Source of the DNA: Nitrospirota bacterium
GTDB lineage: Bacteria > UBA2233
Direction of reading: 5' to 3'
Assembly (NCBI GenBank): GCA_011620345.1
Contig: WOZJ01000071.1
Location: 16,580 to 80,579, forward strand
DNA: 64,000 nucleotides
Of the stretch, positions 24,540-31,988 are shown piece by piece. How positions within the stretch are numbered: position 1 is the stretch's first letter; each line of letters begins with the position of its first letter. The notes under the pieces were generated by a model. It did no database searches and was not told where the DNA came from. It saw only the letters and a list, made by a program, of their open reading frames with translations. The translations under genes and the position numbers were made by a program.

Positions 24540-25994
24540 ATGTACCCTGTCGTCCTCCTGTGCGCAATCGTCTTGGTTCAAGCCCAAGCTTCTGCCCGCT
24601 CGTTTTACGAGCAAGGCTATCGCATGGCGAAGACGCTCTCTCCGGCGTATTCCACGCTCGCTTCCCAGCTCAAGGAGGAGGCGGAACCGGATGCATGGAG
24701 CAGGGCGATTGCAATGGCCCGGCGCCACGAAGCGACGCTTGCCCGTTACTTCCCAGAGCAGCTCGAAAGGCTAAGGGGCATGTCCACGGCTATCGGCACA
24801 AATCCAACGGAGACGATCGCCCTTTCGATGTTCTTGAACCGCGGACAGCAGTGTGCCCAGGGGGCGAGCGCCCCTCCGGCCACGAAAGACGGCCAGGTGT
24901 ACTTGACATGGAACTTCGAGACGCTCACGGCAGCAAGGCCTTTATTCATCCTGCCTCTCTTTTCGATCGTCGAAAACCAAGAAGGCTATAAGTTTTGCTT
25001 TCTTGGCTTGCCGTATTTCTTCGGTGTTCCCTTGATGAACGAGAAGGGCCTTTCGCTGTCGGCCGCCTCGATGACGATAAACGAGGACGGGGAGGGCCTT
25101 ACGCCCTTCGAGCTGGCCGTTTTGGTAATGGAAAGGGCCGCAAACGTGGATGAGGCCGTGGAGATTTCCAAAGCGATGCCCCGATACTCGACCTCTGACA
25201 TCTACTGGGGCAACTGGATGAACTGGAGCTTCACCCTGGCCGATGCCCAGGAGAACGTGGCGACTATCGAGATGACAACCACGCTTTTCGAGGAGGTTCG
25301 CCCGAAAAACAAGATCGTTGCGCGTGCCAACCACTACGACTACCTGCCAGACGAGATGACAACCTGTTATCCCCTGGCCCCGCAGTATTCCAAAGGCGAG
25401 GCCTCGGCCTGCTTCGGCTCAAGGATGCGGGCCTCGAGGATGTGGAGGCTTTTGGAGGACAACTACGGGAACATCGACTTGGAACTGGTCAAGACATTCC
25501 CCGCGGACACTAAAGGCGGGGAGCCGTTCATGGGCAGGCCCTCGGGCACATGGTGGACGATCGAGCGGCACAGCCACACGTTGCCACGCGACCAGTCCGT
25601 CTGGAACGACGTCCCCTACAACCCCCAGGTCGATATAGATTACGTCATCGAGCAGTTCAACCTCGTCTACGAGCCCAAGCGGCGAGTGCTTTGGTGGTCT
25701 TCTGGCCATGCCTCCAGGGGGTACTTCACCCCGATATTTCTTGCCCCATGGTTTGGCGTGGAGGGCCCAACGATCGAGACCTACCAAGGACCCCAGAAGA
25801 ACTACGCAAGGGTGCTGAACAGCTGGGTGAAGGTTTCAGACGAGTTTTTTGGGCTTGCGGAAGTTGTGCTTGGGCTTGGGGCCAGGACAGCCCAGCTTTT
25901 CGGGTATACGGCCGGCATTGAACCTAACGAGGGCTCGGTTGCATTGGGTGCCTTTAGGCCCTATGGAACCGAAACGCCAAGTGTTGCAGAATAA
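24540..25994 (+). CDS. Exported C45-type Ntn-hydrolase (autoproteolytic acyltransferase/hydrolase family), copy 1
   Basis: This 484-residue protein resembles the C45/acyl-coenzyme A:6-APA acyltransferase clan of N-terminal nucleophile hydrolases. The proposed nucleophile is the Cys in RGQQCAQGASAPPATKDG, followed by QVYLTWNFE (family pattern: Cys, then T-x-DG and a GRNxD-like strand). NEKGLSLSAASM is the next conserved block. A signal peptide (YPVVLLCAIVLVQAQASA) predicts export. Family members make or break amide bonds of acyl or peptide substrates after self-cleavage. ATG 24540 is chosen for the signal peptide; the ribosome site is weak. A paralogue follows 13 bases later. Confidence 0.75.
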   Translation: MYPVVLLCAIVLVQAQASARSFYEQGYRMAKTLSPAYSTLASQLKEEAEPDAWSRAIAMARRHEATLARYFPEQLERLRGMSTAIGTNPTETIALSMFLNRGQQCAQGASAPPATKDGQVYLTWNFETLTAARPLFILPLFSIVENQEGYKFCFLGLPYFFGVPLMNEKGLSLSAASMTINEDGEGLTPFELAVLVMERAANVDEAVEISKAMPRYSTSDIYWGNWMNWSFTLADAQENVATIEMTTTLFEEVRPKNKIVARANHYDYLPDEMTTCYPLAPQYSKGEASACFGSRMRASRMWRLLEDNYGNIDLELVKTFPADTKGGEPFMGRPSGTWWTIERHSHTLPRDQSVWNDVPYNPQVDIDYVIEQFNLVYEPKRRVLWWSSGHASRGYFTPIFLAPWFGVEGPTIETYQGPQKNYARVLNSWVKVSDEFFGLAEVVLGLGARTAQLFGYTAGIEPNEGSVALGAFRPYGTETPSVAE

Positions 25995-26007
25995 AAAAAG
26001 GGGGAGC

Positions 26008-27444
26008 ATGTACAGTATGCGGTTAATTTGCCGATACGGATGTTTTGCGGTGGGTCTGATTCTTGCCCTGGCGCACACAGGAAACGCCACCCCTTTCTTT
26101 GAAGAGGGTGTCACGCTAGGAAGGAGCTTCAAAGAGGCTTACCGTTCGTTCGCTGAAGATGCCAAGGCGTCGGGCTTAAACGAGCAGGCCTCGGCGCTTA
26201 GCCAGGGGCATATTCAAGACCTTGCCAGCTACTACCCGGAATACCTAGAAAGGCTTGAGGGTATTTCGGAGTCCTCCGGGGTTCCGACCGAAGATCTCGT
26301 AAAGGCCAGTTTCGTCTTGGCGTTAGGTCCAAAGTGTGCCCAGTCGGGTGCCGCCCCGCCCGCCACGAACGACGGCCAGGTGTATCTTTCCTGGAACTTC
26401 GAGTCCGCGCTTTTGGCCAGGCCGATCTTTTCGATTCCATTCTTTAGCGTGCTCGAGCCAAAAAACGGCTACAAGACGTTCTTTTGGGGCATTCCTTACC
26501 TGATCGGCGTCGCGATCATGAACGAAAAGGGGCTATCGCTCGCCGCCTCTGCCATGAACTACGACGACGACGGGACGGGGCTTACCTCGTTCGAGCTTGC
26601 CAGCATGGCGATGGAGCGCTGCGCCACGATTCCCGAAGTGACCGAACTTTTGGGCTCGGTACCTCGGTTTTCCACCTCCGACCCAACATTCGGGGCGTCG
26701 ATCAACTGGACGTTTTCGATGGCGGACGAGCAGGGTAACGTGGCCATGATAGAGTTCACTCACAGCTATTTAAAGTGGGACTACGGCGAAAATGGGATTG
26801 TCGGGAGAGCCAACACCTACCAGCTCCTGCCTTTAGAGAAGACGACCTGCATATCAACGTCGAAGTACTTCACGCCAGACATGGCGCTCGCTTGCTGGGG
26901 GGCGGATATGCGGGCCCTTAGGATGTGGGAATTGGTACGCACAAACTACGGCAACATTGACCTGGAAGCGATGAAGCGTTTCACTGCGGACACAAACGGG
27001 GGAACGGATTTCCTTGGCAGGCCCGCCGGCTCTTGGTGGACGCCGGAGCGTCATGGCCAGACCTTGCCCGAGGACCTTGCCCGTTTCCAGGGCACGCCCT
27101 ACATACCGATCATTATGGACTTCGGCTACGTGATTACCCATACGGTGTTCATCTACGAGCCCAAAAGAAAGATTATCTGGTGGACGCCAGGACATACCTC
27201 GAGAATCGGGCATATCCCCCTCTTCGCAGGTGAGCTGATGGGGGTCCAGGGAGCCGCCAGGATCGAGGATTACCAAGGACCGGCCCGCAACGCGGCTAGG
27301 GTCGTCCACTCTTTTTCCGGTGTGGCCCAAGCGTTGGGCGGCTCGATCGGGTTGATTGCAGGGCAGTTCTTCCAGGCAATCAACGGCAGGGATGTTTCGC
27401 CCGGCTATCCTGGCCTTTACTCGACCCAATTGGGGAGCCAGTAA
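26008..27444 (+). CDS. Exported C45-type Ntn-hydrolase, copy 2 (tandem paralogue)
   Basis: This 478-residue protein is clearly related to the preceding gene throughout: GPKCAQSGAAPPATNDGQVY then LSWNFE around the proposed nucleophile, IMNEKGLSLAASAMN, SWWTPERHGQTLP, and YEPKRKIIWWTPGHTSR near the end. It has its own signal peptide (CFAVGLILALAHTGNAT). ATG 26008 follows a GGGGGAG site at short spacing; ATG 26017 is an alternative. The two copies differ enough for separate substrates or a heteromeric complex. Both lie next to a divergently transcribed peptide importer, so processing of imported or periplasmic acylated peptides is a reasonable guess. Confidence 0.75.
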   Translation: MYSMRLICRYGCFAVGLILALAHTGNATPFFEEGVTLGRSFKEAYRSFAEDAKASGLNEQASALSQGHIQDLASYYPEYLERLEGISESSGVPTEDLVKASFVLALGPKCAQSGAAPPATNDGQVYLSWNFESALLARPIFSIPFFSVLEPKNGYKTFFWGIPYLIGVAIMNEKGLSLAASAMNYDDDGTGLTSFELASMAMERCATIPEVTELLGSVPRFSTSDPTFGASINWTFSMADEQGNVAMIEFTHSYLKWDYGENGIVGRANTYQLLPLEKTTCISTSKYFTPDMALACWGADMRALRMWELVRTNYGNIDLEAMKRFTADTNGGTDFLGRPAGSWWTPERHGQTLPEDLARFQGTPYIPIIMDFGYVITHTVFIYEPKRKIIWWTPGHTSRIGHIPLFAGELMGVQGAARIEDYQGPARNAARVVHSFSGVAQALGGSIGLIAGQFFQAINGRDVSPGYPGLYSTQLGSQ

Positions 27445-27448
27445 CGGG

Positions 27449-27979
27449 TTGGAATATCTAAGGCCCGCACGGTACGCGGACCTTGAGCTTTTGGCGCGCA
27501 CCGGACGCGAAGACCCGGTGCGCGCCTTTTTCCTTGATTTTCGGGGCGATCTGGACCCTGCCCCTTTTTCGCGCCTCCGCGGAGCGTTTAGGGAAGAGCT
27601 TTTAAAGGGCAGCTCAAGCAGGCTGCTGGTTGTTCGAGCCGCATCTTCTCCGCTCCCAGAGGCCTTCGTGTTGGTTAGCTTTTTTGAGGGAATCGAAGGG
27701 GACTGCTTTCTAAAGGCCTTGCCTTGCATGGAGAACCTCGAAACCAAAGCCCTGCTAGACGGGCTAAAAGAGCTTTTAAATTATATTTTTCTATCAAGAA
27801 ACCGCCACCGGGCCATGGCTCAATTCCTGGGCTGCGAAGAGCCCTTGCTTGGGCTGTTTGAGAAGCTAGGCTTTATTCAAGAGGGCAGAAGGCGCGAGGA
27901 GGTGTACGCCCGAGGGCGATTTTACGACGTCATCCCTCTTAGCATGACACAAAGCCGCTTTCTTGCTCAAAATTCATGA
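27449..27979 (+). CDS. GNAT-family N-acetyltransferase (divergent)
   Basis: This is a 176-residue GNAT-fold protein. The N-terminal EYLRPARYADLELLAR and the C-terminal LFEKLGFIQEGRRREEVYARGRFYDVIPLSM match the beginning and end of typical GNAT domains. The acetyl-CoA-binding Q/R-x2-G-x-G/A loop is not clear. The start is uncertain: TTG 27449 lies just after the preceding stop; ATG 27392 would overlap that gene by 53 bases. The stop overlaps the next start (ATGA). Substrate unknown. Confidence 0.7.
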   Translation: MEYLRPARYADLELLARTGREDPVRAFFLDFRGDLDPAPFSRLRGAFREELLKGSSSRLLVVRAASSPLPEAFVLVSFFEGIEGDCFLKALPCMENLETKALLDGLKELLNYIFLSRNRHRAMAQFLGCEEPLLGLFEKLGFIQEGRRREEVYARGRFYDVIPLSMTQSRFLAQNS

Positions 27980-28548
27980 GAACCGGAAAATTCGTCCTAC
28001 TTCGAAAGCCAGAAGAGGATGACCTCGATTTCCTTCTGGCCGTCTTCCAGGATCCAGACTATCGCCGCTTTATCGGAGGCGACCCCTTGGAGAGAGAAAA
28101 GCGGCTCAAGGACCAAATCCTCCGTGCGGCCCAGGGGCTTTTTTCTTACGATGCAAACCTTTATGCGATCGTTTGCCGACTGAAAGACGGCCGCAGGGTT
28201 GGCTGCATATTTTTCAACAAGGTCTCCTGGCGAAACCGTAACGCGACGCTAGACGTGTTCTTTCTAAAGGAAGAACGCGCCACGATGGCCGTCATGGACG
28301 CCTACGTGGCGGCCATCGAATACGCATTTTTGGACTTGGGCCTCCATAAGGTGATCGGCTACGTCTACGCGTTCAACGAAAGGCTCGTCAAGATCCACAA
28401 AAAGCTGGGGATTCAGATCGAGCAGCGGCTGATCGAGCACGTCTACCGGGACGGGCGCTACCACGATGTCCTGGCCTTCGGGATGCTCGAGCCGGAGTTT
28501 CGTGAGCTTACGAAAAAGCCCTTCTACAAGTTCCTGCGCGGCGGATAA
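27976..28548 (+). CDS. RimJ/RimL-type GNAT N-acetyltransferase
   Basis: This 190-residue acetyltransferase begins with TGKFVLLRKPEEDDLDFLLAVFQDPD and has the usual alternating core, including ATLDVFFLKEERATMAVMDAY and YAFLDLGLHKVIGYVYAFNERLVKIHKKLG. It ends with the E-x-V-YRDGRYHDVLAFGML pattern. Such enzymes acetylate amino groups of proteins, antibiotics or amino sugars. It overlaps its neighbours by 4 and 1 bases, so the three GNAT-containing genes are translated together. PseH-like sugar acetylation for flagellin glycans is one possibility, given the FliS-like gene downstream. Confidence 0.85.
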   Translation: MRTGKFVLLRKPEEDDLDFLLAVFQDPDYRRFIGGDPLEREKRLKDQILRAAQGLFSYDANLYAIVCRLKDGRRVGCIFFNKVSWRNRNATLDVFFLKEERATMAVMDAYVAAIEYAFLDLGLHKVIGYVYAFNERLVKIHKKLGIQIEQRLIEHVYRDGRYHDVLAFGMLEPEFRELTKKPFYKFLRGG

Positions 28549-30137
28549 TGGCCTACGAGGACCTCTACGTGTTTACGGTTGAGGAAGAACCCTTCGCGTT
28601 TCATACGAAAACGGCCTTCCTCGTGCAGCTGGACGCTCCGACGGCGAGGTTTTTAAACCTTCGAGGTGACGCGAGTGCCTTCTTAGAAGAATTCCCCGGG
28701 CAGGTCTTGAACGAGTGCATGGGGGCACTCTCCGGTCTATACGAAGACGACCTTCTCCCAAAAGAGCTGGAGATTGAAGAGCGCAAGAGCCCTAAAAACC
28801 CCCGTTGGGTGCTGGATCTAGCGTCCATCCAAGACCCGCTCTTCGTGCTCGGTGCCACCTTGAAGGCGACTGCCGCCTTAAGCCCAAGCCAAAGCGCCCC
28901 GCTTGTTGTTGGAATGAGCGCAAAAGAGAGGATCGCCTCTTATCCATCTAAGACCCCTGGCGTAGTTTTTGGTGTCCATGAGACAGAAGGAGTGTTTCGG
29001 TTTCCCTCGGGTTCAAACCCGATGGATGCCGTATTGTGTCTGGAAACATTCGAGCCTGCACTTATCCAGAGACTGTTTCGCGAGGGTACTGGTAGAGTCT
29101 GGTTGGATTGGGGGGGATGGATTCCAAGCCCCCCAAAAGGGCTCTTTGATGCCCTCGTTTCCCTTATGGGCTCTGTCTGGGAAGAAAACCCCAAAGCCAT
29201 ACTCGAGCCTTTATCCTCTTGGATCCGAGCCATGTACGAGGCCGTCCCCCCAGTTCACCCCCCCTGGATAGGGGTCTTGCTGCCAGGCCAGGATAAATCC
29301 TTGAGCCTCAAGGCCTCGCCTCGCGCCCCCGAATCGACGTTTGTCAGTCTGCAAGATGTCTTAGCCCTCTTAGGAGAGTCGGATACCTGCAAGCCCGTAT
29401 GCAGGGCCTGCCCGATCCTAAAGCTTTGCCAAGGGGGGCATTGGGCGCCACGGCTGAAGAATGCGCAAGCCGGGTATCAAATCTCCCCTCCCGATCCAAA
29501 AGAGTGCGCCATTGCCTTCGATGTGTTCCGCGCCGCCGTCGCCCTGTACGACCGGCTAGAACGCGAAGGGCTTTTGGAAATCCAGGCAGGAGACGCGCCA
29601 ACCAAGAAGATGGAACGTTTCGCCTGGGGGACGCACGCTCTAAGTGCTCGCTTAATCACAGAAGAATCCTTCACCGAAGTGAGTCCTTTCCTTAAAAAAG
29701 CCTTTGACGACGGGATTTTCCTGGTTGAGCGATTTTTAGACCCCTCATGGAGAGAGGTTCAAAGGCTCCTTCAAGAAGATGAACCGAGGCGCAGGCTCGT
29801 TGTGCTAAGGAGCGGCGAGGGGGAGCCTTGCGGGTTTTTATGGGTTGCGGCGCTTGAGCAGGATTATAGGGCCGATGCATCGCTATGGCTCTCTGAGCAC
29901 GCCTACGGGGTGCTTACGCCTTCTGTCCTAAAGGACTTCCTACGGGCGTTACTCAGGGACCTTGGCATAAGAAAGCTTAGCTTGTACGCCTTGACGGGGC
30001 ATGCTAGGCTTGAAAGGTTGCTCGAGAACGCCGGAGCGGTACATGAAGGGGTGCTCCGTGAAGCCGCGTTTCTCGAAGGCGGCTTCCGGGACGTTGCCGT
30101 TTACGCATGCCTCGAGAAAAAACTTGTAACAAAGTAG
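28548..30137 (+). CDS. SPASM-like cysteine-cluster protein fused to a GNAT domain
   Basis: This 529-residue protein has three parts. Residues 1-80 resemble the N-terminal extension of radical-SAM peptide maturases. Residues 280-340 look like a SPASM auxiliary cluster: Cys281, Cys285, Cys288 and Cys294 in CKPVCRACPILKLCQGG, then Cys320 in DPKECAIAFDVFRAAVALYDRL. Residues ~370-529 are a GNAT domain ending GVLREAAFLEGGFRDVAVYACLE. The region between (90-280) has only one Cys and no CX3CX2C, so a working radical-SAM core is absent or lost. I know of no named family with this layout. It overlaps the preceding gene by one base. Confidence 0.72.
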   Translation: MAYEDLYVFTVEEEPFAFHTKTAFLVQLDAPTARFLNLRGDASAFLEEFPGQVLNECMGALSGLYEDDLLPKELEIEERKSPKNPRWVLDLASIQDPLFVLGATLKATAALSPSQSAPLVVGMSAKERIASYPSKTPGVVFGVHETEGVFRFPSGSNPMDAVLCLETFEPALIQRLFREGTGRVWLDWGGWIPSPPKGLFDALVSLMGSVWEENPKAILEPLSSWIRAMYEAVPPVHPPWIGVLLPGQDKSLSLKASPRAPESTFVSLQDVLALLGESDTCKPVCRACPILKLCQGGHWAPRLKNAQAGYQISPPDPKECAIAFDVFRAAVALYDRLEREGLLEIQAGDAPTKKMERFAWGTHALSARLITEESFTEVSPFLKKAFDDGIFLVERFLDPSWREVQRLLQEDEPRRRLVVLRSGEGEPCGFLWVAALEQDYRADASLWLSEHAYGVLTPSVLKDFLRALLRDLGIRKLSLYALTGHARLERLLENAGAVHEGVLREAAFLEGGFRDVAVYACLEKKLVTK

Positions 30138-30145
30138 CGTGTACA

Positions 30146-30565
30146 GTGCATTACAGGAAAGAAGAGCTTAAGTTTGCCGATAACGAGCAGCGGGTCGTCG
30201 CGGTTCATGAGCATCTCGTGGGCCTTGTGACGCAAGCGAGAAAAGCCCTGGAAAACAAAGAGCCACAAAGGCTCAAGAAGCTCCTCGATGCCGCGATGGA
30301 TGCAGTGGCGACTCTCGACATGCACCTGGATTTCCGGTCAAATCCGGCGTTTGCTGCTGCGATCCGTCGCTGGTACGCGTTTTGGACGCTTTGCATGATG
30401 GATGCACGCCAGGCGGAGGGCGAAAGCACAGCGGCCACCTTGCAAGAGCTCGAAGATTCTCTGAAGGAGTTCGTTCTCTCGCTTCGTGACGGCATGGTGC
30501 TTCGCAACGCTCCCGTCCCAGAGCAAAAAGGCTCGCAAAAAGGCGGTGTGTCGTTTAACGCCTAG
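30146..30565 (+). CDS. FliS-like helical protein (possible flagellin chaperone)
   Basis: This ~140-residue, all-helical protein has a helix pattern reminiscent of FliS: QRVVAVHEHLVGLVTQARKAL, then DAAMDAVATLDMHLDF, FAAAIRRWYAFWTLCMMDAR and a last helix LQELEDSLKEFVLSL. FliS prevents early polymerisation of flagellin. The match is by pattern only; no flagellin gene is in view. The start is unclear: GTG 30146 follows the previous stop, ATG 30107 overlaps it, and neither has a clear ribosome site. The end overlaps the convergent metallo-beta-lactamase-fold gene by four bases. Confidence 0.5.
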   Translation: MHYRKEELKFADNEQRVVAVHEHLVGLVTQARKALENKEPQRLKKLLDAAMDAVATLDMHLDFRSNPAFAAAIRRWYAFWTLCMMDARQAEGESTAATLQELEDSLKEFVLSLRDGMVLRNAPVPEQKGSQKGGVSFNA

Positions 30566-31857
30566 AAGACGTTCGAGGGTTTTTCCTCTTCAAGGATTCC
30601 GTATGGCTTTTCGAGAAAGGCTTCGCCTTTGGGTGTCCTCTTGAGGACCAACGCGGGGTTTTCTTCGTGGAGCAGGGTTTCTATGTTCTGAATTCGGATG
30701 AGCCCGTAATCGTTCAGGTACTCCACGTGGGCCCCGACCTCTTCGAGGGCGAGAAGGTGGTTGTACCCTTCGGAGTGCATCGGGTAGACGCTGCGAGTTA
30801 CATCTACAACGGTGCGGGGTTCGCTGAAAAGCCGAAGAATTTCCAAAAGCCTCTCTTGATGGTGGTGCAGAAGTTCCGTACCCCTCTTTGAAACGTCCTG
30901 GATTTCGCCTTCATGTCCTCCTAAGCCGAGCCTGACGCCTTCCAGACTGCCGATACGTTTAAGCGCGCCGATATAGTGCCCAAGCCCGCAGAACGGGGCG
31001 ATGTGTTCTGGGCTTTGATGGGGCGTGATGGTCGGCAGAATATGATCGCCCGTAAACAGGATGTCGTCGTACAACAAGCAGACCTCACCCGGGCAGTGTC
31101 CCGGGGTATGGATCACGCGCATGCCTTTTAGGGTGTCCCCGTCCCGTAAGGCGCTTTGTGGTTCGAAATCTTTAAAAAAGGCCTTCCCAAATCGGTACAT
31201 CTCTTCCATTTGTAAGGCCCTTTCGCTCGAAACTCCGGCCCTTCGAAGGAAAACGCCCAGGTCTTTCGATAGCAGGACGGTTCGTTCCTCGAACTGTGCG
31301 AGCGATTTGAAGTCCAGCTCGTGGATATGGACGCGCGCTTTCGAGCGTTCAACCAACCCATGGAGCCCGCCAAAATGGTCAATATGGCCGTGGGTAAGGA
31401 CGATATCCGTGATATCTTCGATGCAAAAGGTTTGTCCGAAGCACTCCGGGAGAAGCAGCTCGGCCCTCTTTAAGTCTCTTAGGGCGGTTTCTGTCGTCGT
31501 GGCCGCGTCGATCAGGACGTTGCCCGAAGCCTGCGGCAAGAAATAAAGGTTGTTGATGTGCCCAGGAAAGGTTTCTGCTACAATCCTGTACACGGGCCGG
31601 CCCGAGGCCGTTTTGTAGCGCTTCAGTCCTGCGATGCCGTAATGATCCACGTACGCGCTTAAAGACGCACCCGAAGACCTCGCTGCCTGTAGCTCTTGAA
31701 GGCGTTCCTCGAAAGCCCCTTGGCACTCCAAAGTGGCATCGATGCGGGCATGGACCCTTCCAAGAAGGTCTTCGGATTTTTCCGGTGCGGCCTGCGTTGC
31801 AAACAGGGCCTCTTCGGCCTTCCAAAGTGCCTTAAGTATAGATACAATCCCTGACAT
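30562..31857 (-). CDS. Metallo-beta-lactamase-fold hydrolase
   Basis: This 431-residue enzyme has the metal motif LTHGHIDHFGGLHGL, a second His in HTPGHCPGEVCLLY, Asp in LFTGDHILPTITPH and a last His in GLGGHEGEI, so a dinuclear centre is expected. It has an unusual ~85-residue N-terminal extension and a C-terminal winged-helix-like segment of the kind found in glyoxalase II-like/LACTB2-type proteins. ATG 31857 follows AAGGAGT. It is divergent from topA and not obviously tied to the genes before it. Substrate unknown. Confidence 0.88.
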   Translation of the reverse strand: MSGIVSILKALWKAEEALFATQAAPEKSEDLLGRVHARIDATLECQGAFEERLQELQAARSSGASLSAYVDHYGIAGLKRYKTASGRPVYRIVAETFPGHINNLYFLPQASGNVLIDAATTTETALRDLKRAELLLPECFGQTFCIEDITDIVLTHGHIDHFGGLHGLVERSKARVHIHELDFKSLAQFEERTVLLSKDLGVFLRRAGVSSERALQMEEMYRFGKAFFKDFEPQSALRDGDTLKGMRVIHTPGHCPGEVCLLYDDILFTGDHILPTITPHQSPEHIAPFCGLGHYIGALKRIGSLEGVRLGLGGHEGEIQDVSKRGTELLHHHQERLLEILRLFSEPRTVVDVTRSVYPMHSEGYNHLLALEEVGAHVEYLNDYGLIRIQNIETLLHEENPALVLKRTPKGEAFLEKPYGILEEEKPSNVF

Positions 31858-31931
31858 AGCGACTCCTTCGAAGCGGGCAGTTTTCTTTCTTCAAGTATGA
31901 ACGGCATCGAAAGCCAAAGCAAAGGGCCTTG

Positions 31932-31940
31932 TGCTAGAAT
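31932..31940 (+). promoter_or_regulatory. Extended -10 promoter upstream of topA
   Basis: TGCTAGAAT gives the TGn element plus TAGAAT (31935-31940). No convincing -35. Start predicted near 31947, about 40 bases before GTG 31989. It could head the long topA-to-lipA run. Confidence 0.5.
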
Positions 31941-31988
31941 ACCCAAAGGAAGCTCTGCCAATTCTTAAGGAATAAACGGGTTGATACA

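Noticed and set aside
29388-29431. CX3CX2C spacing (Cys281, 285, 288) in the SPASM-like/GNAT protein, which is the radical-SAM spacing
   Set aside because: It lies at mid-protein, directly before a GNAT domain, with no room for the barrel after it; the CQGG and later Cys320 context fits a SPASM-type cluster instead.
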